DNA of 64,000 bases from Trebonia sp963822615 (GCA_963822615.1 CAWGIM010000006.1:868001-932000); one strand, 5' to 3'. Counted from the stretch's first letter, positions 1 through 9,061 are shown. Made by a program: numbers and translations. The notes: generated by a model from the sequence alone, not told the origin.

Positions 1-781
1 GCGGGTCGCTGATGATCTGCCGCTGCCCGTCGACCTCGACCGTCAGCTTGGCCAGGGCCGAGGTGCTGTCCTTGGTGTGCGCCTTGGCCAGCAGCTTCTC
101 GAACGCCTTGAGCCGCTTGGCCTTGATCTCGGAGGTGAGCTCGCGGATGGCCGGCTCGACGTCAAGGTGCGCGTACCACACGTCAAGGAAGGACTGCCCG
201 GCGAACTCGCGCATCGCGGTGCGGTAGCCCTCGGCCGCCGCCAGGGCGAGCTTGCGGCAGGCCCGGGCCGGGAAGCCGTTGCCCCGCCCGGCCACGATCA
301 GGCTCGCGGCCAGCCGCTTGACGTCCCACTCGAACGGCCCCGGGATGGTCTCGTCGAAGTCGTTGACGTCGAAGACCAGGTTCCGCTCGGGCGAGGCGAA
401 GGCGCCGAAGTTCGACAAGTGGGCATCACCGCACACCTGCGCCCGCAGCCCCGACGCGGGCGTGCCGGCCAGGTCCGCGGCCATCGGCAGGGCCGCCCCC
501 CGGTAGTAGGTGAACGGCGACACCACCATCCGCCCGTGCCGGACCGGTACCAGTTCCGGCACCCGCGACGCCGCCTGGCCGATCAGCAGCCCCACCGGGT
601 CACGGCCCGGACCGGGCCGGAACTCGCTGTGCGACTCCAGCGGGGCCGCCGCCCGGGCGTCCTTGCCCCGCGCCGCGCGGTCCGCCCGGCTCGGCTGCTC
701 CCCCGCCCCGGCCTGCCGCTGGCGGGGAACCGTCCCCGCGCCGGGCCTGGCCGCCGCTCCGCGATCGGTACGCACCGACAT
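1..781 (-). CDS. DUF2252 domain protein (partial, C-terminus off window)
   Basis: Only the first 260 codons are present; the gene runs off the left edge. The ATG at 781 has a GGAAGGAG ribosome site a few bases upstream. The visible part carries the DUF2252 hallmarks: a GDAHLSNFG motif near residue 118 and an FDVNDFDE motif near 137, which resemble the HxxxxN and DFD loops of aminoglycoside-phosphotransferase-like kinases. The first 60 residues are Arg/Ala/Gly-rich and probably disordered. Full family members are about 430-470 residues, so roughly 45% is missing. Biochemical function of the family is unknown; a kinase-like phosphotransfer role is inference from the fold only. Confidence 0.85.
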   Translation of the reverse strand, partial: MSVRTDRGAAARPGAGTVPRQRQAGAGEQPSRADRAARGKDARAAAPLESHSEFRPGPGRDPVGLLIGQAASRVPELVPVRHGRMVVSPFTYYRGAALPMAADLAGTPASGLRAQVCGDAHLSNFGAFASPERNLVFDVNDFDETIPGPFEWDVKRLAASLIVAGRGNGFPARACRKLALAAAEGYRTAMREFAGQSFLDVWYAHLDVEPAIRELTSEIKAKRLKAFEKLLAKAHTKDSTSALAKLTVEVDGQRQIISDP

Positions 782-928
782 GACCGCTCCTTCCGGGCCA
801 CAGCGGCATGCTGCTCGCCGGGCAACGCACCCCGGTATCTCCACGGCGCTGCCGCCAGACAAACAGCTCAGGGGCGGGGCGGCATCACCCTCAGGAGATG
901 AACCGGCTGGCCGACCCGGCCGAAACGG

Positions 929-1828
929 TCATACCGTACTAGTCGCACGCGTGGCGCCGCCTTCGTTGCCTGAGGTCGTCGCGGGCCCGGCGAGCAGGTC
1001 GCGCACCGTACGCGGCTGACGGCCGAGGAGGTCGCCGAGGAGCGGGCCGGTGCCCGCGAAGTGTCCCGCGCGGGCGGCCTGGAAGAACCCGAGCTGGAAC
1101 CGGGCCATGAGTTCCGGGGTGCCCTGCGCGACCTGCCCGGCCATCCACTCATCGTCGTCTACCACGACGCGCCGTATGGCGCGGCCGGTGACCTCGGAGG
1201 CGATCACCGCGATCTCGTCGAACGTCACGGCGGCGCTCGCGGTGAGCGTGACCGGGCCGTCGAAGTGCCGCTGGCCGGCCAGGATCACCGCGGCCGCCTC
1301 CGCCTCGTCAGCGCGCTCGGTCCATGACACGGGCCCGTCGGCCGGCGTCGCGATGACGCCGGCCGCGCGCCAGGGTCCGAGCAGCCAGTCCAGGCTGTGC
1401 GCGTAGAAGCCGTTGCGGAGGGAGGTCCAGGCGGCGCCGGAGTCCGCCAGCAGCGCCTCGGTGGCGGCGTGATGGCGTGCGGGGATGAACGGGCTGCCGA
1501 GTCCCGTGTGCTGGTGGCTGGTGTAGAGGATCCGGCGGGCGCCGGCCGCGACGGCGGTCTCGATGCCGACGCGGTGCAGGCTGACCGCGTCCGCGCCGGG
1601 GTCGTTGGACGAGACGAGAAGCACCTGATCGGCGCCTTCGAGCGAGTCGAGCAGGGCCGCCGGGTCCGCGTAGGAGCCTTGCCGCACGCGCACGCCGCGG
1701 TCGGCGAAGTGCTGTGCCTTCGCGGGGTCGCGCACGCTTACCCCGATCTGCCCGGCCGGGACGCGCTTGAGCAGGTGCTCGACGGTGGCCCGGTTGAGGG
1801 CGCCGGTGGCGCCGGTGATGACGATCAT
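929..1828 (-). CDS. NmrA-like NAD(P)-binding protein (SDR family)
   Basis: 299 residues beginning MIVITGATGALN, the glycine-rich dinucleotide-binding loop of atypical short-chain dehydrogenases (NmrA / quinone oxidoreductase QOR2 group). A VSVRDP segment near residue 30 follows the second strand, where NADP specificity is often set. No classical YxxxK catalytic pair is obvious, so it could be a redox sensor or an NAD(P)H-quinone reductase. It is transcribed divergently from a TetR gene starting about 100 bp away, and the spacer carries repeated palindromic sites, so it is probably the regulated target of that repressor. Family assignment is firm; substrate is unknown. Confidence 0.85.
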   Translation of the reverse strand: MIVITGATGALNRATVEHLLKRVPAGQIGVSVRDPAKAQHFADRGVRVRQGSYADPAALLDSLEGADQVLLVSSNDPGADAVSLHRVGIETAVAAGARRILYTSHQHTGLGSPFIPARHHAATEALLADSGAAWTSLRNGFYAHSLDWLLGPWRAAGVIATPADGPVSWTERADEAEAAAVILAGQRHFDGPVTLTASAAVTFDEIAVIASEVTGRAIRRVVVDDDEWMAGQVAQGTPELMARFQLGFFQAARAGHFAGTGPLLGDLLGRQPRTVRDLLAGPATTSGNEGGATRATSTV

Positions 1829-1844
1829 GTACTGCCGCCCCTCG

Positions 1845-1930
1845 GTTATCGACGATCCGTTATCGACGATATCTCAATTACGCTATCAAGGGAAACGAAG
1901 TGTTGCCAAGATTCTGTTATCATCGTTAAC
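1845..1930. promoter_or_regulatory. Divergent promoter region with repeated TATCG-A-CGATA operator-like sites
   Basis: GTTATCGACGAT occurs at 1845-1856 and again at 1859-1870, spaced 14 bp; the second copy completes the palindrome TATCG-A-CGATA (1861-1871). A further dyad, GTTATCATCGTTAAC, lies at 1916-1930, directly abutting the GTG start of the TetR gene. The segment is much more AT-rich than its surroundings. This is the pattern expected for an autoregulated TetR repressor controlling the divergent reductase; binding is inferred, not shown. Confidence 0.55.
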
Positions 1931-2650
1931 GTGAATGGGCCGAATCCCGTTTCGTCGCGCGAGCGGACGCGCGCGCAGCTAGTGGAAGTCGCCGCGCGGG
2001 TGCTCGCCGCCGAGGGCGCGGAGGCGGTGACTACCCGCTCGGTCGCGCTCGCGGCCGGCGTGCAGGCACCCACGATCTACCGGCTCTTCGGCGATAAGAA
2101 CGGGCTGCTCGACGCGGTGGTCGAGCACGGGTTCGCGAGCTACCTGGCCCGCAAGCCCCCCGTCGCCGCGGACGGCGACCCGGTGGCGGGCCTGCGGGCC
2201 GGCTGGGAGCTGCATATCGGCTTCGGGCTGGAGAACCCCCGGTTGTTCCGGCTCATGCACACGGCGCCGCGCACCCCGCAGGGCCAGGCGGTCGCCGCCG
2301 CCGGCACCGGGATCTTGCAGGCACGGGTACACCAGGTCGCCGAGGCGGGACGGCTGCGGGTGACCGAGCGGCGGGCCGTCGACCTCATCCACTCGGCCGG
2401 CACGGGCGTCGTGTTCACCCTCATCGATCAGGCCGGGGACGAGCGCGACGAAACGCTCGCGGACACGGCGTGGGAAGCGGTCTGCGCGGCCATCCTGACC
2501 GACGCGGGCACCGCCATCCCGGGCCCGGCGGCCGCGGCGGTGACCTTGCGGGCCGCGGCCGGCGGCCTGACGGCGCTCACCCCGGCCGAGCGCGCCCTGC
2601 TCGGCGACTGGCTCGACCGCATCGCCGGGTCCAGCCGCGCGCCCGGGTGA
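1931..2650 (+). CDS. TetR family transcriptional regulator
   Basis: 239 residues if begun at the GTG at 1931; the frame is open much further upstream but homology starts only here. The N-terminal helix-turn-helix lies around residues 30-58 and includes TTRSVALAAGVQAPTIYRLF, the classic TetR recognition segment. The C-terminal ligand-binding region (about 75-200) is alanine-rich and has no recognisable ligand signature. It is divergent from the NmrA-like gene and convergent with the glutamine synthetase gene that ends 8 bp beyond its stop. It probably represses its own and the divergent promoter through the dyads in the spacer. Confidence 0.85.
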   Translation: MNGPNPVSSRERTRAQLVEVAARVLAAEGAEAVTTRSVALAAGVQAPTIYRLFGDKNGLLDAVVEHGFASYLARKPPVAADGDPVAGLRAGWELHIGFGLENPRLFRLMHTAPRTPQGQAVAAAGTGILQARVHQVAEAGRLRVTERRAVDLIHSAGTGVVFTLIDQAGDERDETLADTAWEAVCAAILTDAGTAIPGPAAAAVTLRAAAGGLTALTPAERALLGDWLDRIAGSSRAPG

Positions 2651-2657
2651 GGCGGCG

Positions 2658-4019
2658 CTAGAGCATGGGCAGGTAGCGGTCCAGCTCGAAGCGGGTGACC
2701 TGGCGGCGGTAGTCGGCCCACTCCTCGCGCTTGTTGCGCAGGAAGAAGTCGAAGACGTGCTCGCCCAGGGCCTCGGCCACCAGGTCGCTCTGCTCCATGA
2801 CCTTGATCGCCTCGTTCAGGTCGGACGGCAGCGGCTTGATGCCGAGCGCGCGGCGCTCGGCCGTGGTCAGCGCCCACACGTCGTCCTCGGCCCCCTGCGG
2901 GAGCTCGTAGCCCTTCTCGACGCCCTTCAGGCCGGCCGCGAGCAGGACCGAGAACGCCAGGTAGGGGTTGCAGGCGGCGTCGAGCGAGCGGAACTCGAGC
3001 CGGGTCGCGTTGCCCTTCTGCGGCTTGTACATGGGCACCCGGACCAGCGCGGAACGGTTGTTGTGGCCCCAGCAGATGTAGGCCGGGGCCTCGCCGCCGT
3101 TCCCGGCGGTGCGCTCGGAACCGCCCCACAGCCGCTTGTAGGAGTTCACCCACTGGTTGCAGACGGCGGTGATCTCGGGTGCGTGCTTGAGCAGCCCGGC
3201 GATGAACGCGCGGGCCGTCTTGGAGAGCTGGTACTCCGAGCCGGCCTCGTAGAAGGCGTTCTGGTCGCCCTCGAACAGCGACACGTGGGTGTGCATGCCC
3301 GAACCGGGGTACTCGGTGAACGGCTTGGGCATGAAGGTCGCCCACACGCCCTGCTCCATCGCGACTTCCTTCATCACCAGCCGGAAGCTCATGATGTTGT
3401 CGGCCGTGGTGAGCGCGTCGGCGTAGCGCAGGTCGATCTCCTGCTGGCCGGGGGCGCCCTCGTGGTGGCTGTACTCGACGCTGATGCCCATCGCCTCGAG
3501 CATGGTGATCGAGGAGCGCCGGAAGTCGTGCGCGATGCTGTGCGGCGTGTGGTCGTAATAGCCGCCGGAGTCGGCCGGCTCCGGCGTGTCGCCGACCTCG
3601 GGACGGTTCTTCAGCAGGAAGAACTCGATCTCCGGGTGGGTGTAGAAGGTGAAGCCCATGTCGCTCGCCTTGGACAGGTTGCGCTTGAGCACCCAGCGGG
3701 GATCGGCGTAGCTTGGCGACCCGTCCGGCATCAGGATGTCGCAGAACATCCGGGCGACCCCGGGGTACTCGCCCCGCCACGGGAGGAGCTGGAACGTCGA
3801 GGGGTCGGGCCTGGCGATCATGTCGCTCTCGTGCACCCGGGCGAAACCCTCGATCGCCGAGCCGTCAAAGCCGATGCCGTCGGCAAACGCGCCCTCAAGC
3901 TCCGCGGGCGCGACCGCCACGGACTTGAGCGCGCCGAGCACGTCGGTGAACCAGAGCCGGACGAAACGAATATCCCGCTCTTCTAGCGTGCGAAGCACGA
4001 ATTCTTCCTGCCTGTCCAC
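2658..4019 (-). CDS. glnA2: Glutamine synthetase, GlnA2 type
   Basis: Type I glutamine synthetase of 453 residues, making glutamine from glutamate, ammonia and ATP. The N-terminus (DRQEEFVLRTLEERDIRFVR) matches actinobacterial GlnA2 rather than GlnA1, so I start at the GTG at 4019, which has AAGGTGA upstream, instead of the GTG three codons earlier. Visible family motifs include GFDGSAIEGF, PEIEFF, HHEGAPGQQEIDLR, a GSGMHTH metal-binding segment and NRSALVRVP. The usual adenylylation tyrosine motif (NLYDLP) is absent near residue 400, replaced by DVWALTTAER, so regulation by adenylylation is not expected. The two upstream SpoIIE-like genes are separate transcripts by spacing. Confidence 0.95.
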   Translation of the reverse strand: MDRQEEFVLRTLEERDIRFVRLWFTDVLGALKSVAVAPAELEGAFADGIGFDGSAIEGFARVHESDMIARPDPSTFQLLPWRGEYPGVARMFCDILMPDGSPSYADPRWVLKRNLSKASDMGFTFYTHPEIEFFLLKNRPEVGDTPEPADSGGYYDHTPHSIAHDFRRSSITMLEAMGISVEYSHHEGAPGQQEIDLRYADALTTADNIMSFRLVMKEVAMEQGVWATFMPKPFTEYPGSGMHTHVSLFEGDQNAFYEAGSEYQLSKTARAFIAGLLKHAPEITAVCNQWVNSYKRLWGGSERTAGNGGEAPAYICWGHNNRSALVRVPMYKPQKGNATRLEFRSLDAACNPYLAFSVLLAAGLKGVEKGYELPQGAEDDVWALTTAERRALGIKPLPSDLNEAIKVMEQSDLVAEALGEHVFDFFLRNKREEWADYRRQVTRFELDRYLPML

Positions 4020-4176
4020 GGCTATCACCTTAAACGCTTCTCGCAGTTCCCGCGCCTGCCGGGGCCCAAAGTGAGCCAGCGGGCCGACAGTCGGGCCACG
4101 CTACCAAGGGTGATACCCCGCGTGCGTTTCTGCACGGTTACGTTCGGATGATCGCTGGACGGGCCGGCCCCGGCCG

Positions 4177-5460
4177 CTACCTGGCCCCCGCGCCGGCCGC
4201 CGGGCGGCCGGGGCGGGCCCCCGGCCAGACGGCCGGCGCGCGTACCAGCAGCAGCGCCGCGTCGTCGTCGGGCGGGGCGCCGACGTACCGCAGCAGGTCG
4301 TCGCGGACCAGGTCGAGCAGGGTGGGCGCGGAGGAATTGACGCGGAGCTTGCCGGTCCGGGTCAGCCGGGGCTGCGCCTGGGTGGCCAGCGCCCGCACCC
4401 GCTCGTCGAGCGGGTAGAACTCCCGGCTGGCGTCCCGCGCCTCGGTCACCCCGTCGGTGTACAGCAGCAGCTGGTCGTTGGGCTGGAACGCGTAGACCTG
4501 CTTGGCGCCCGCGTCGCTGCCCAGGGTGAGCAGGCCGAGCGGCGGCGCCGGGGCGCGCACCTCGAGCACGGTGACCTCGGCCGTCGCGGGCGAGATGAGG
4601 ATGGGCGGCGGGTGACCGCAGTTGAGGATGGTGAGCTTGCCCCGGTCGGGGTCGATCTCCGCCAGCAGGGCGGTGACGAACTCCTCGTACAGTCCCCAGC
4701 GGCGGGACAGCCCGGCGTCCAGCCGGTGGGCGACCTCGTTGAGCGTGCCGACGCTGTGCGCCACCTCACGGAACCGGCCGATGATGTCGGCCGCGACCTC
4801 GACCGCGCCGAGGCCCTTGCCGCGCACGTCGCCGATGATCAGCCGGATGCCGTGGCCCTCGGTATTGGTCACCTCGTACAGGTCGCCGCCCACCCGCGCC
4901 TCGGCCGCCGCCGCCAGGTAGACCACGCCCAGCTTGAGCGGGCCGAGCTGCTCGGGCAGCGGGCGCAGCACCGCCCGCTGCGCGGCCTCGGCGACCGAGG
5001 CGACGTTGGCGATCTGCAGCTCGTGCCGCGCCTGGTCGACGCTCACCCCGCGGTCGCCCAGCCGCAGGCCGGCCAGGCTGAGCACGGTGGTGACGACCAC
5101 CGCCCCGGCCGCGGCGAGCGGGAGCTGGTGCGGGCCGGCCGTCACGGTGATGCCGCCGGCCAGCACCGCGTCGATCACCACGGCGGCCGCCAGCGCCGCC
5201 GCCCCGTAGGCCAGCGGCCGCCAGGCGGTGACCGCGCGCACGCCCGCCAGCGCCGGCGGCACCGCCAGCAGCGGGGTGAGCGCCAGCGGGCTCGGCCACG
5301 CGCCGGTCAGGCTGACGGCGGCGACCACCGCCGCGGCCAGCAGCACCGCCAGCTCCAGCCAGCGGGCCCGCCAGCGCCGGGGCGGCCGGACCGCGACCGG
5401 GCCTGCTGGCGAGACCGCCTCGCTCTGCTCGCGGGCGCCGCCGCGCGGGTACATCCGCAT
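4177..5460 (-). CDS. Membrane-anchored SpoIIE/RsbU-type PP2C phosphatase (paralog 1)
   Basis: 427 residues. Residues about 33-130 contain four hydrophobic helices; from about 160 to 410 runs a SpoIIE/PP2C phosphatase domain with VGGDLYEV, IGDVRGKGLGA and LLYTDGVTEARD, giving the aspartates that bind Mn/Mg. Members dephosphorylate STAS-domain anti-anti-sigma factors. A BldG-like STAS protein is in the window (56086-56457) but not adjacent, so partnership is only a possibility. A near-identical architecture follows immediately upstream (5548-6987), indicating tandem duplication. The promoter region shares an 11-bp element with that paralog at the same distance from the start codon. Confidence 0.88.
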   Translation of the reverse strand: MRMYPRGGAREQSEAVSPAGPVAVRPPRRWRARWLELAVLLAAAVVAAVSLTGAWPSPLALTPLLAVPPALAGVRAVTAWRPLAYGAAALAAAVVIDAVLAGGITVTAGPHQLPLAAAGAVVVTTVLSLAGLRLGDRGVSVDQARHELQIANVASVAEAAQRAVLRPLPEQLGPLKLGVVYLAAAAEARVGGDLYEVTNTEGHGIRLIIGDVRGKGLGAVEVAADIIGRFREVAHSVGTLNEVAHRLDAGLSRRWGLYEEFVTALLAEIDPDRGKLTILNCGHPPPILISPATAEVTVLEVRAPAPPLGLLTLGSDAGAKQVYAFQPNDQLLLYTDGVTEARDASREFYPLDERVRALATQAQPRLTRTGKLRVNSSAPTLLDLVRDDLLRYVGAPPDDDAALLLVRAPAVWPGARPGRPAAGAGAR

Positions 5461-5493
5461 ACCCCACTCAATACCGCACCAGCGGGCGTCAAG

Positions 5494-5504
5494 ACGATAT
5501 GTCG
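5494..5504 (-). promoter_or_regulatory. Shared CGACATATCGT element upstream of phosphatase paralog 1
   Basis: Read on the minus strand, CGACATATCGT ends 34 bases before the ATG at 5460. The same 11 bases occur at 7022-7032, 35 bases before the start of the paralogous gene at 6987. A TTGACG follows two bases downstream of this copy and could be a -35 box. The element contains an imperfect CGA-N4-TCG dyad, so it may be an operator or promoter part kept after gene duplication. Confidence 0.45.
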
Positions 5505-5547
5505 CCCATCTCGTTGTGATAGCGGTGCACGCGGCCCGCGGTGCCGG

Positions 5548-6987
5548 TCAGCCGGCCGAGGCGACCGCCGCGCCGTAGGCGCCGGCGGCCGGCGGGCGGG
5601 CCTCCGGGGGCCGCGCGGCGGGCGCGGTTACCGCCGGGGCGGCCCAGGCGGCGGGCGCACGGACCAGCAGCAGCGCCGCGTCGTCGTTCAGCGGGGCGCC
5701 GACGTGCCTGAGCAGGTCGGCCCGGATCAGCTCGAGCAGGCCGCGGCCGCCGCCCGGCACCGCCTGCTGCAGCACCGCCCGGGCGGCCGCCGCCCGGGTC
5801 GCCCCCGCCCGGCCCGACACTGCCCGGCCCGGGACTGCCCGGCCCGGGACTGCCCGGCCCGGGACTGCCCGGCCTGACACGGGGCGGCCGGCTACCGGGC
5901 GGCCGGCCGCGGGCCTGCCGTCCGGTCCCCGGCCGGGGGCCGGCCGCAGCGGGGCCGGGCCCGCGCTGGCCGCCAGGGCCGGGATCCGCTCGGGCAGCGG
6001 GTAGAACGCCCGGGCGCGGTCGCGCGCCTCGGTCACCCCGTCGGTGTACAGCAGGAGCTGGTCCTCCGGCCGCAGGGCGAGGGAAAGCTGCGCGCTGGCG
6101 TGGTCGCCGAGCGCGAGCAGGCCAAGCGGCGGGGCCGGCTGCGGCACGTCGACCGCGCTCACGCAGCCGGTCCAGGTGCCGTCGCCGACCGCCCGGATCA
6201 GCAGCGGCGACGGGTGACCGCAGTTGAACACCAGCGCCTGGCCCGACTCGGGGTCGATCTCCACCAGCACCGCGGTGACGAACTCCTCGTGCCGCCCCAG
6301 GTCGCGGCCGAGCCCGGCGTCCAGCCGCAAGGCCAGCTCGCCGAGGGTGCCCGCGACGTGCGCGAGCTCGCGGAACATGCCGAGCACGTCGGCCGCCAGC
6401 TCCACCGCGCCGAGCCCCTTGCCGCGCACGTCCCCCATGATCACCCGGACGCCGTGGTCCGCGGTGACGACGGCCTCGTAGAGGTCACCGCCCACCTTCG
6501 CCTCGGCCGCGGCGGCGAGGTAGACGACGTCGAGGCCGAGCGGGCCCAGGCGCGGCGGCGGCGGCCGCAGCACGGCCCGCTGGGCCGCCTCGGCGACCGA
6601 CCTGACATCGGCGATCCGCTGCTCCTGGCGGGCGTTGAGCGCGGTGCCGACGGTGGCCACGGCGGTGATCGCGGCCACGGTGAAGATGCTGGTCACCGGC
6701 AGCCAGCCCGCGTACTCGGTCGGCTTGGCGAGCACCGTCAGCGCCGCGACCAGGCAGACCGCGCCGTAGGCGAGCGGGCGGCGGACCGAGGCGGCGCCGA
6801 TCCCGGCCAGCGCGGGCGGCACCGCCAGCAGCGGCTCGAGCATCGGCGGCCGTCCCCACGGCCGGTCGAAGCAGCTCAGCAGCACGACGATGAGCAGCAC
6901 CAGGGTGCTCAGCTCAAGCCAGCGAGACCGCCAGGCGGCCCGCTGGGCCAGGGCATGCCCCGTCACGTTGGGGAGGTGTGTCCGCAT
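5548..6987 (-). CDS. Membrane-anchored SpoIIE/RsbU-type PP2C phosphatase (paralog 2)
   Basis: 479 residues with the same plan as the next gene downstream: hydrophobic helices at about 20-115, then the phosphatase domain with VGGDLYEA, MGDVRGKGLGA and LLYTDGVTEARD. It differs by a roughly 60-residue proline/arginine-rich insert near residues 345-410, placed just after the FYPLPERI segment, and built from repeated GRAVPGRAVP-like units; the insert falls in a surface loop before the last conserved part (LLELIRADLLRHVGAPLNDDAALLLVR). The ATG at 6987 is chosen for alignment with the paralog. Likely target is a phosphorylated STAS anti-sigma antagonist; the partner is not identifiable from context. 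Confidence 0.87.
   Translation of the reverse strand: MRTHLPNVTGHALAQRAAWRSRWLELSTLVLLIVVLLSCFDRPWGRPPMLEPLLAVPPALAGIGAASVRRPLAYGAVCLVAALTVLAKPTEYAGWLPVTSIFTVAAITAVATVGTALNARQEQRIADVRSVAEAAQRAVLRPPPPRLGPLGLDVVYLAAAAEAKVGGDLYEAVVTADHGVRVIMGDVRGKGLGAVELAADVLGMFRELAHVAGTLGELALRLDAGLGRDLGRHEEFVTAVLVEIDPESGQALVFNCGHPSPLLIRAVGDGTWTGCVSAVDVPQPAPPLGLLALGDHASAQLSLALRPEDQLLLYTDGVTEARDRARAFYPLPERIPALAASAGPAPLRPAPGRGPDGRPAAGRPVAGRPVSGRAVPGRAVPGRAVPGRAVSGRAGATRAAAARAVLQQAVPGGGRGLLELIRADLLRHVGAPLNDDAALLLVRAPAAWAAPAVTAPAARPPEARPPAAGAYGAAVASAG
5811..5880 (-). repeat. 15-bp tandem repeat coding GRAVP units
   Basis: Direct repeats of CCGGGACTGCCCGGC and close variants, about four to five copies, lie inside the phosphatase paralog 2 gene. 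Each keeps the reading frame and encodes a GRAVP-like pentapeptide. The paralogous gene lacks them, so copy number is probably variable. Confidence 0.8.
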
Positions 6988-7021
6988 ACATCACCTCTGA
7001 TCGTGTATTCCCCGTGTATTC

Positions 7022-7032
7022 ACGATATGTCG
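7022..7032 (-). promoter_or_regulatory. Shared CGACATATCGT element upstream of phosphatase paralog 2
   Basis: Second copy of the 11-bp element described at 5494-5504, 35 bases upstream of the ATG at 6987. Just downstream, ATCGTG and CACGAT form an outer dyad (6999-7026) flanking two GTGTATTC direct repeats, an AT-rich island suggesting an operator-rich promoter. Confidence 0.45.
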
Positions 7033-7174
7033 TTCCGCCGGCCTTTGCCCCCGGTTTGGGCAGGCCGCCGGGGCGAGGTAAGCGGGCGGTAATGGAGCCG
7101 GCCGTACCCCGTTCGGGATGATCATGGGCGGTGGCGGCGCGGCGGGGCGGCGGACGGCGACCTAAGCTTGGGGG

Positions 7175-9061
7175 GTGGCTATGTTGCGGATTGCCCTGGC
7201 GCAGGTGAACGCGACCGTCGGGGACCTGGCGGGTAACGCTGAGCTGATCGTGGAGTGGACCCGGCGGGCGGCCGCGCGGGGCGCCCGGGTGGCCCTGTTC
7301 CCGGAGATGGCGCTGACCGGGTACCCGGTGGAGGACCTGGCGCTGCGGGCGTCGTTCGTGGAGGCGTCGGTCGCCGGGCTGCGGGAGGTGGCCGCGCGGC
7401 TCAGCGCCGAGGGGCTCGGCGGCGTCGCGGTGGTGGCCGGCTACCTGGACCGGCGGGCGGGCGTGGCCCCGCGCACCGGGCTGCCGGCCGGGGCGCCGCT
7501 GGACGCGGCGGCGGTGCTGCACGGCGGCCAGGTGGTCATCACCTCGGCCAAGCACCACCTGCCCAACTACGGCGTGTTCGACGAGGCCCGCTACTTCCTG
7601 CCGGGCAGCACGCTGCCGGTGTTCCGGCTGCCGGCCGGCGCGGGCGGCGAGGCGGTGGACATCGCGGTCGCCATCTGCGAGGACCTGTGGCAGGACGGCG
7701 GGCCGGTGGCGGTGACCAGGCACGCGGGGGCCGCCCTGCTGGTGGTGCCGAACGCGTCGCCCTACGAGCGCGGCAAGGACGACGTGCGGCTCGACCTGGT
7801 ACAGCGGCGGGCCCGGGAGGCGGGGGCGGCGCTGGCCTACTGCAACCTGGTCGGCGGCCAGGACGAGCTGGTCTTCGACGGCGACTCGATCCTGGTGGCG
7901 GCGTCCGGTGAGCTGCTCGCCCGCGGGCCGCAGTTCGAGGAGGCGCTGATCGTGGCCGACCTCGAGCTGCCGTCGGCGGCGGCCGGCCCGGGGCCGGACG
8001 AGGTGCCAGGCCGCGGCGACATCCAGCCCGCCGCGGGCAGCCCGCTGCCGCGGCTGTCCGGGTCCGGGCAGGCGGTGGACGCGGGCGATGGCACCGTCAT
8101 TTCCATCGAACGGGTGGCGCTGCCTGTTATCCCGCTGCCCGCGGTTTCTCCTGACCAGCCCGCCGACCAGGCGGGGCCGCGGTGGCCGCGGCTGGACGAC
8201 CTGGCCGAGGTCTACGCGGCGCTGGTCCTCGGCACCCGCGACTACGTGCGCAAGAACGGCTTCCGCTCGGTGCTGCTCGGGCTGTCCGGCGGGATCGACT
8301 CGGCCCTGGTCGCGACCATCGCCGCCGACGCCCTCGGCCCGGAGAACGTCAACGTGATCCTGATGCCGAGCAAGTGGTCATCGGATCATTCCGTCGGCGA
8401 CGCCGAGGACCTGGTGAAGCGGCAGGGCATCAACGCGCGGACGATCGCGATCCAGCCCGCCGTGGACGCGCTCGAGGCCGGGCTGGGCGCGGACTTCCCG
8501 GTGTCCGGGCTGCCGGCCGAGAACCTGCAGTCGCGGGTGCGCGGGGTGATCAACATGGCGGTCTCCAACAACGAGGGCCACCTGGTGCTCACCACCGGCA
8601 ACAAGAGCGAGATCGCCTGCGGGTACTCCACCCTGTACGGCGACTCGGCCGGCGGGTTCGGGCCGATCAAGGACGTGCTCAAGACGCTGGTGTGGGACCT
8701 GTCGAGGTGGCGCAACGCGGAGGCCGAGCGGCTGGGCCGCACTCCCCCGATCCCGGCTAACTCGATCAGCAAGCCGCCGTCGGCCGAGCTGGCCCCGGGG
8801 CAGCTCGACACCGACTCGCTGCCGGACTACAAGGTCCTTGACGCGCTGCTCGACGACTACGTGGAGCGGGACATGGGGTCGGCCGAGCTGATCGCGGCCG
8901 GCCACCACCCCGACCTCGTTGCCCGGGTGATCAGGCTGGTCGACCTGGCCGAGTACAAGCGGCGGCAGTACCCGCCGGGGCCCAAGATCAGCCAGAAGAA
9001 CTTCGGCCGGGACCGGCGGCTGCCGATCACCAGCCGCTGGCGGGAGTCACTGCCGGGCTAG
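7175..9061 (+). CDS. nadE: Glutamine-dependent NAD+ synthetase
   Basis: 628 residues, two-domain NAD synthetase that amidates nicotinic acid adenine dinucleotide using ammonia from glutamine. The N-terminal nitrilase-type amidase carries the Glu-Lys-Cys triad at about E44 (FPEMALTGYP), K126 (SAKHHLPNYGVF) and C168 (AICEDLWQDG). The C-terminal synthetase has the PP-loop LGLSGGIDSAL near residue 367 and GNKSEIACGYSTLYGD. A 50-residue linker rich in Pro/Gly joins the domains. I use the GTG at 7175 because VAMLRIALAQ aligns with homologue starts; the ATG two codons later is an alternative. It is divergent from the phosphatase pair and followed by a small membrane gene. Confidence 0.95.
   Translation: MAMLRIALAQVNATVGDLAGNAELIVEWTRRAAARGARVALFPEMALTGYPVEDLALRASFVEASVAGLREVAARLSAEGLGGVAVVAGYLDRRAGVAPRTGLPAGAPLDAAAVLHGGQVVITSAKHHLPNYGVFDEARYFLPGSTLPVFRLPAGAGGEAVDIAVAICEDLWQDGGPVAVTRHAGAALLVVPNASPYERGKDDVRLDLVQRRAREAGAALAYCNLVGGQDELVFDGDSILVAASGELLARGPQFEEALIVADLELPSAAAGPGPDEVPGRGDIQPAAGSPLPRLSGSGQAVDAGDGTVISIERVALPVIPLPAVSPDQPADQAGPRWPRLDDLAEVYAALVLGTRDYVRKNGFRSVLLGLSGGIDSALVATIAADALGPENVNVILMPSKWSSDHSVGDAEDLVKRQGINARTIAIQPAVDALEAGLGADFPVSGLPAENLQSRVRGVINMAVSNNEGHLVLTTGNKSEIACGYSTLYGDSAGGFGPIKDVLKTLVWDLSRWRNAEAERLGRTPPIPANSISKPPSAELAPGQLDTDSLPDYKVLDALLDDYVERDMGSAELIAAGHHPDLVARVIRLVDLAEYKRRQYPPGPKISQKNFGRDRRLPITSRWRESLPG

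Noticed and set aside
1397..1930. N-terminal extension of the TetR gene from 1397
   Set aside because: Antisense to the NmrA-like gene; no ribosome site and no homology before 1931.
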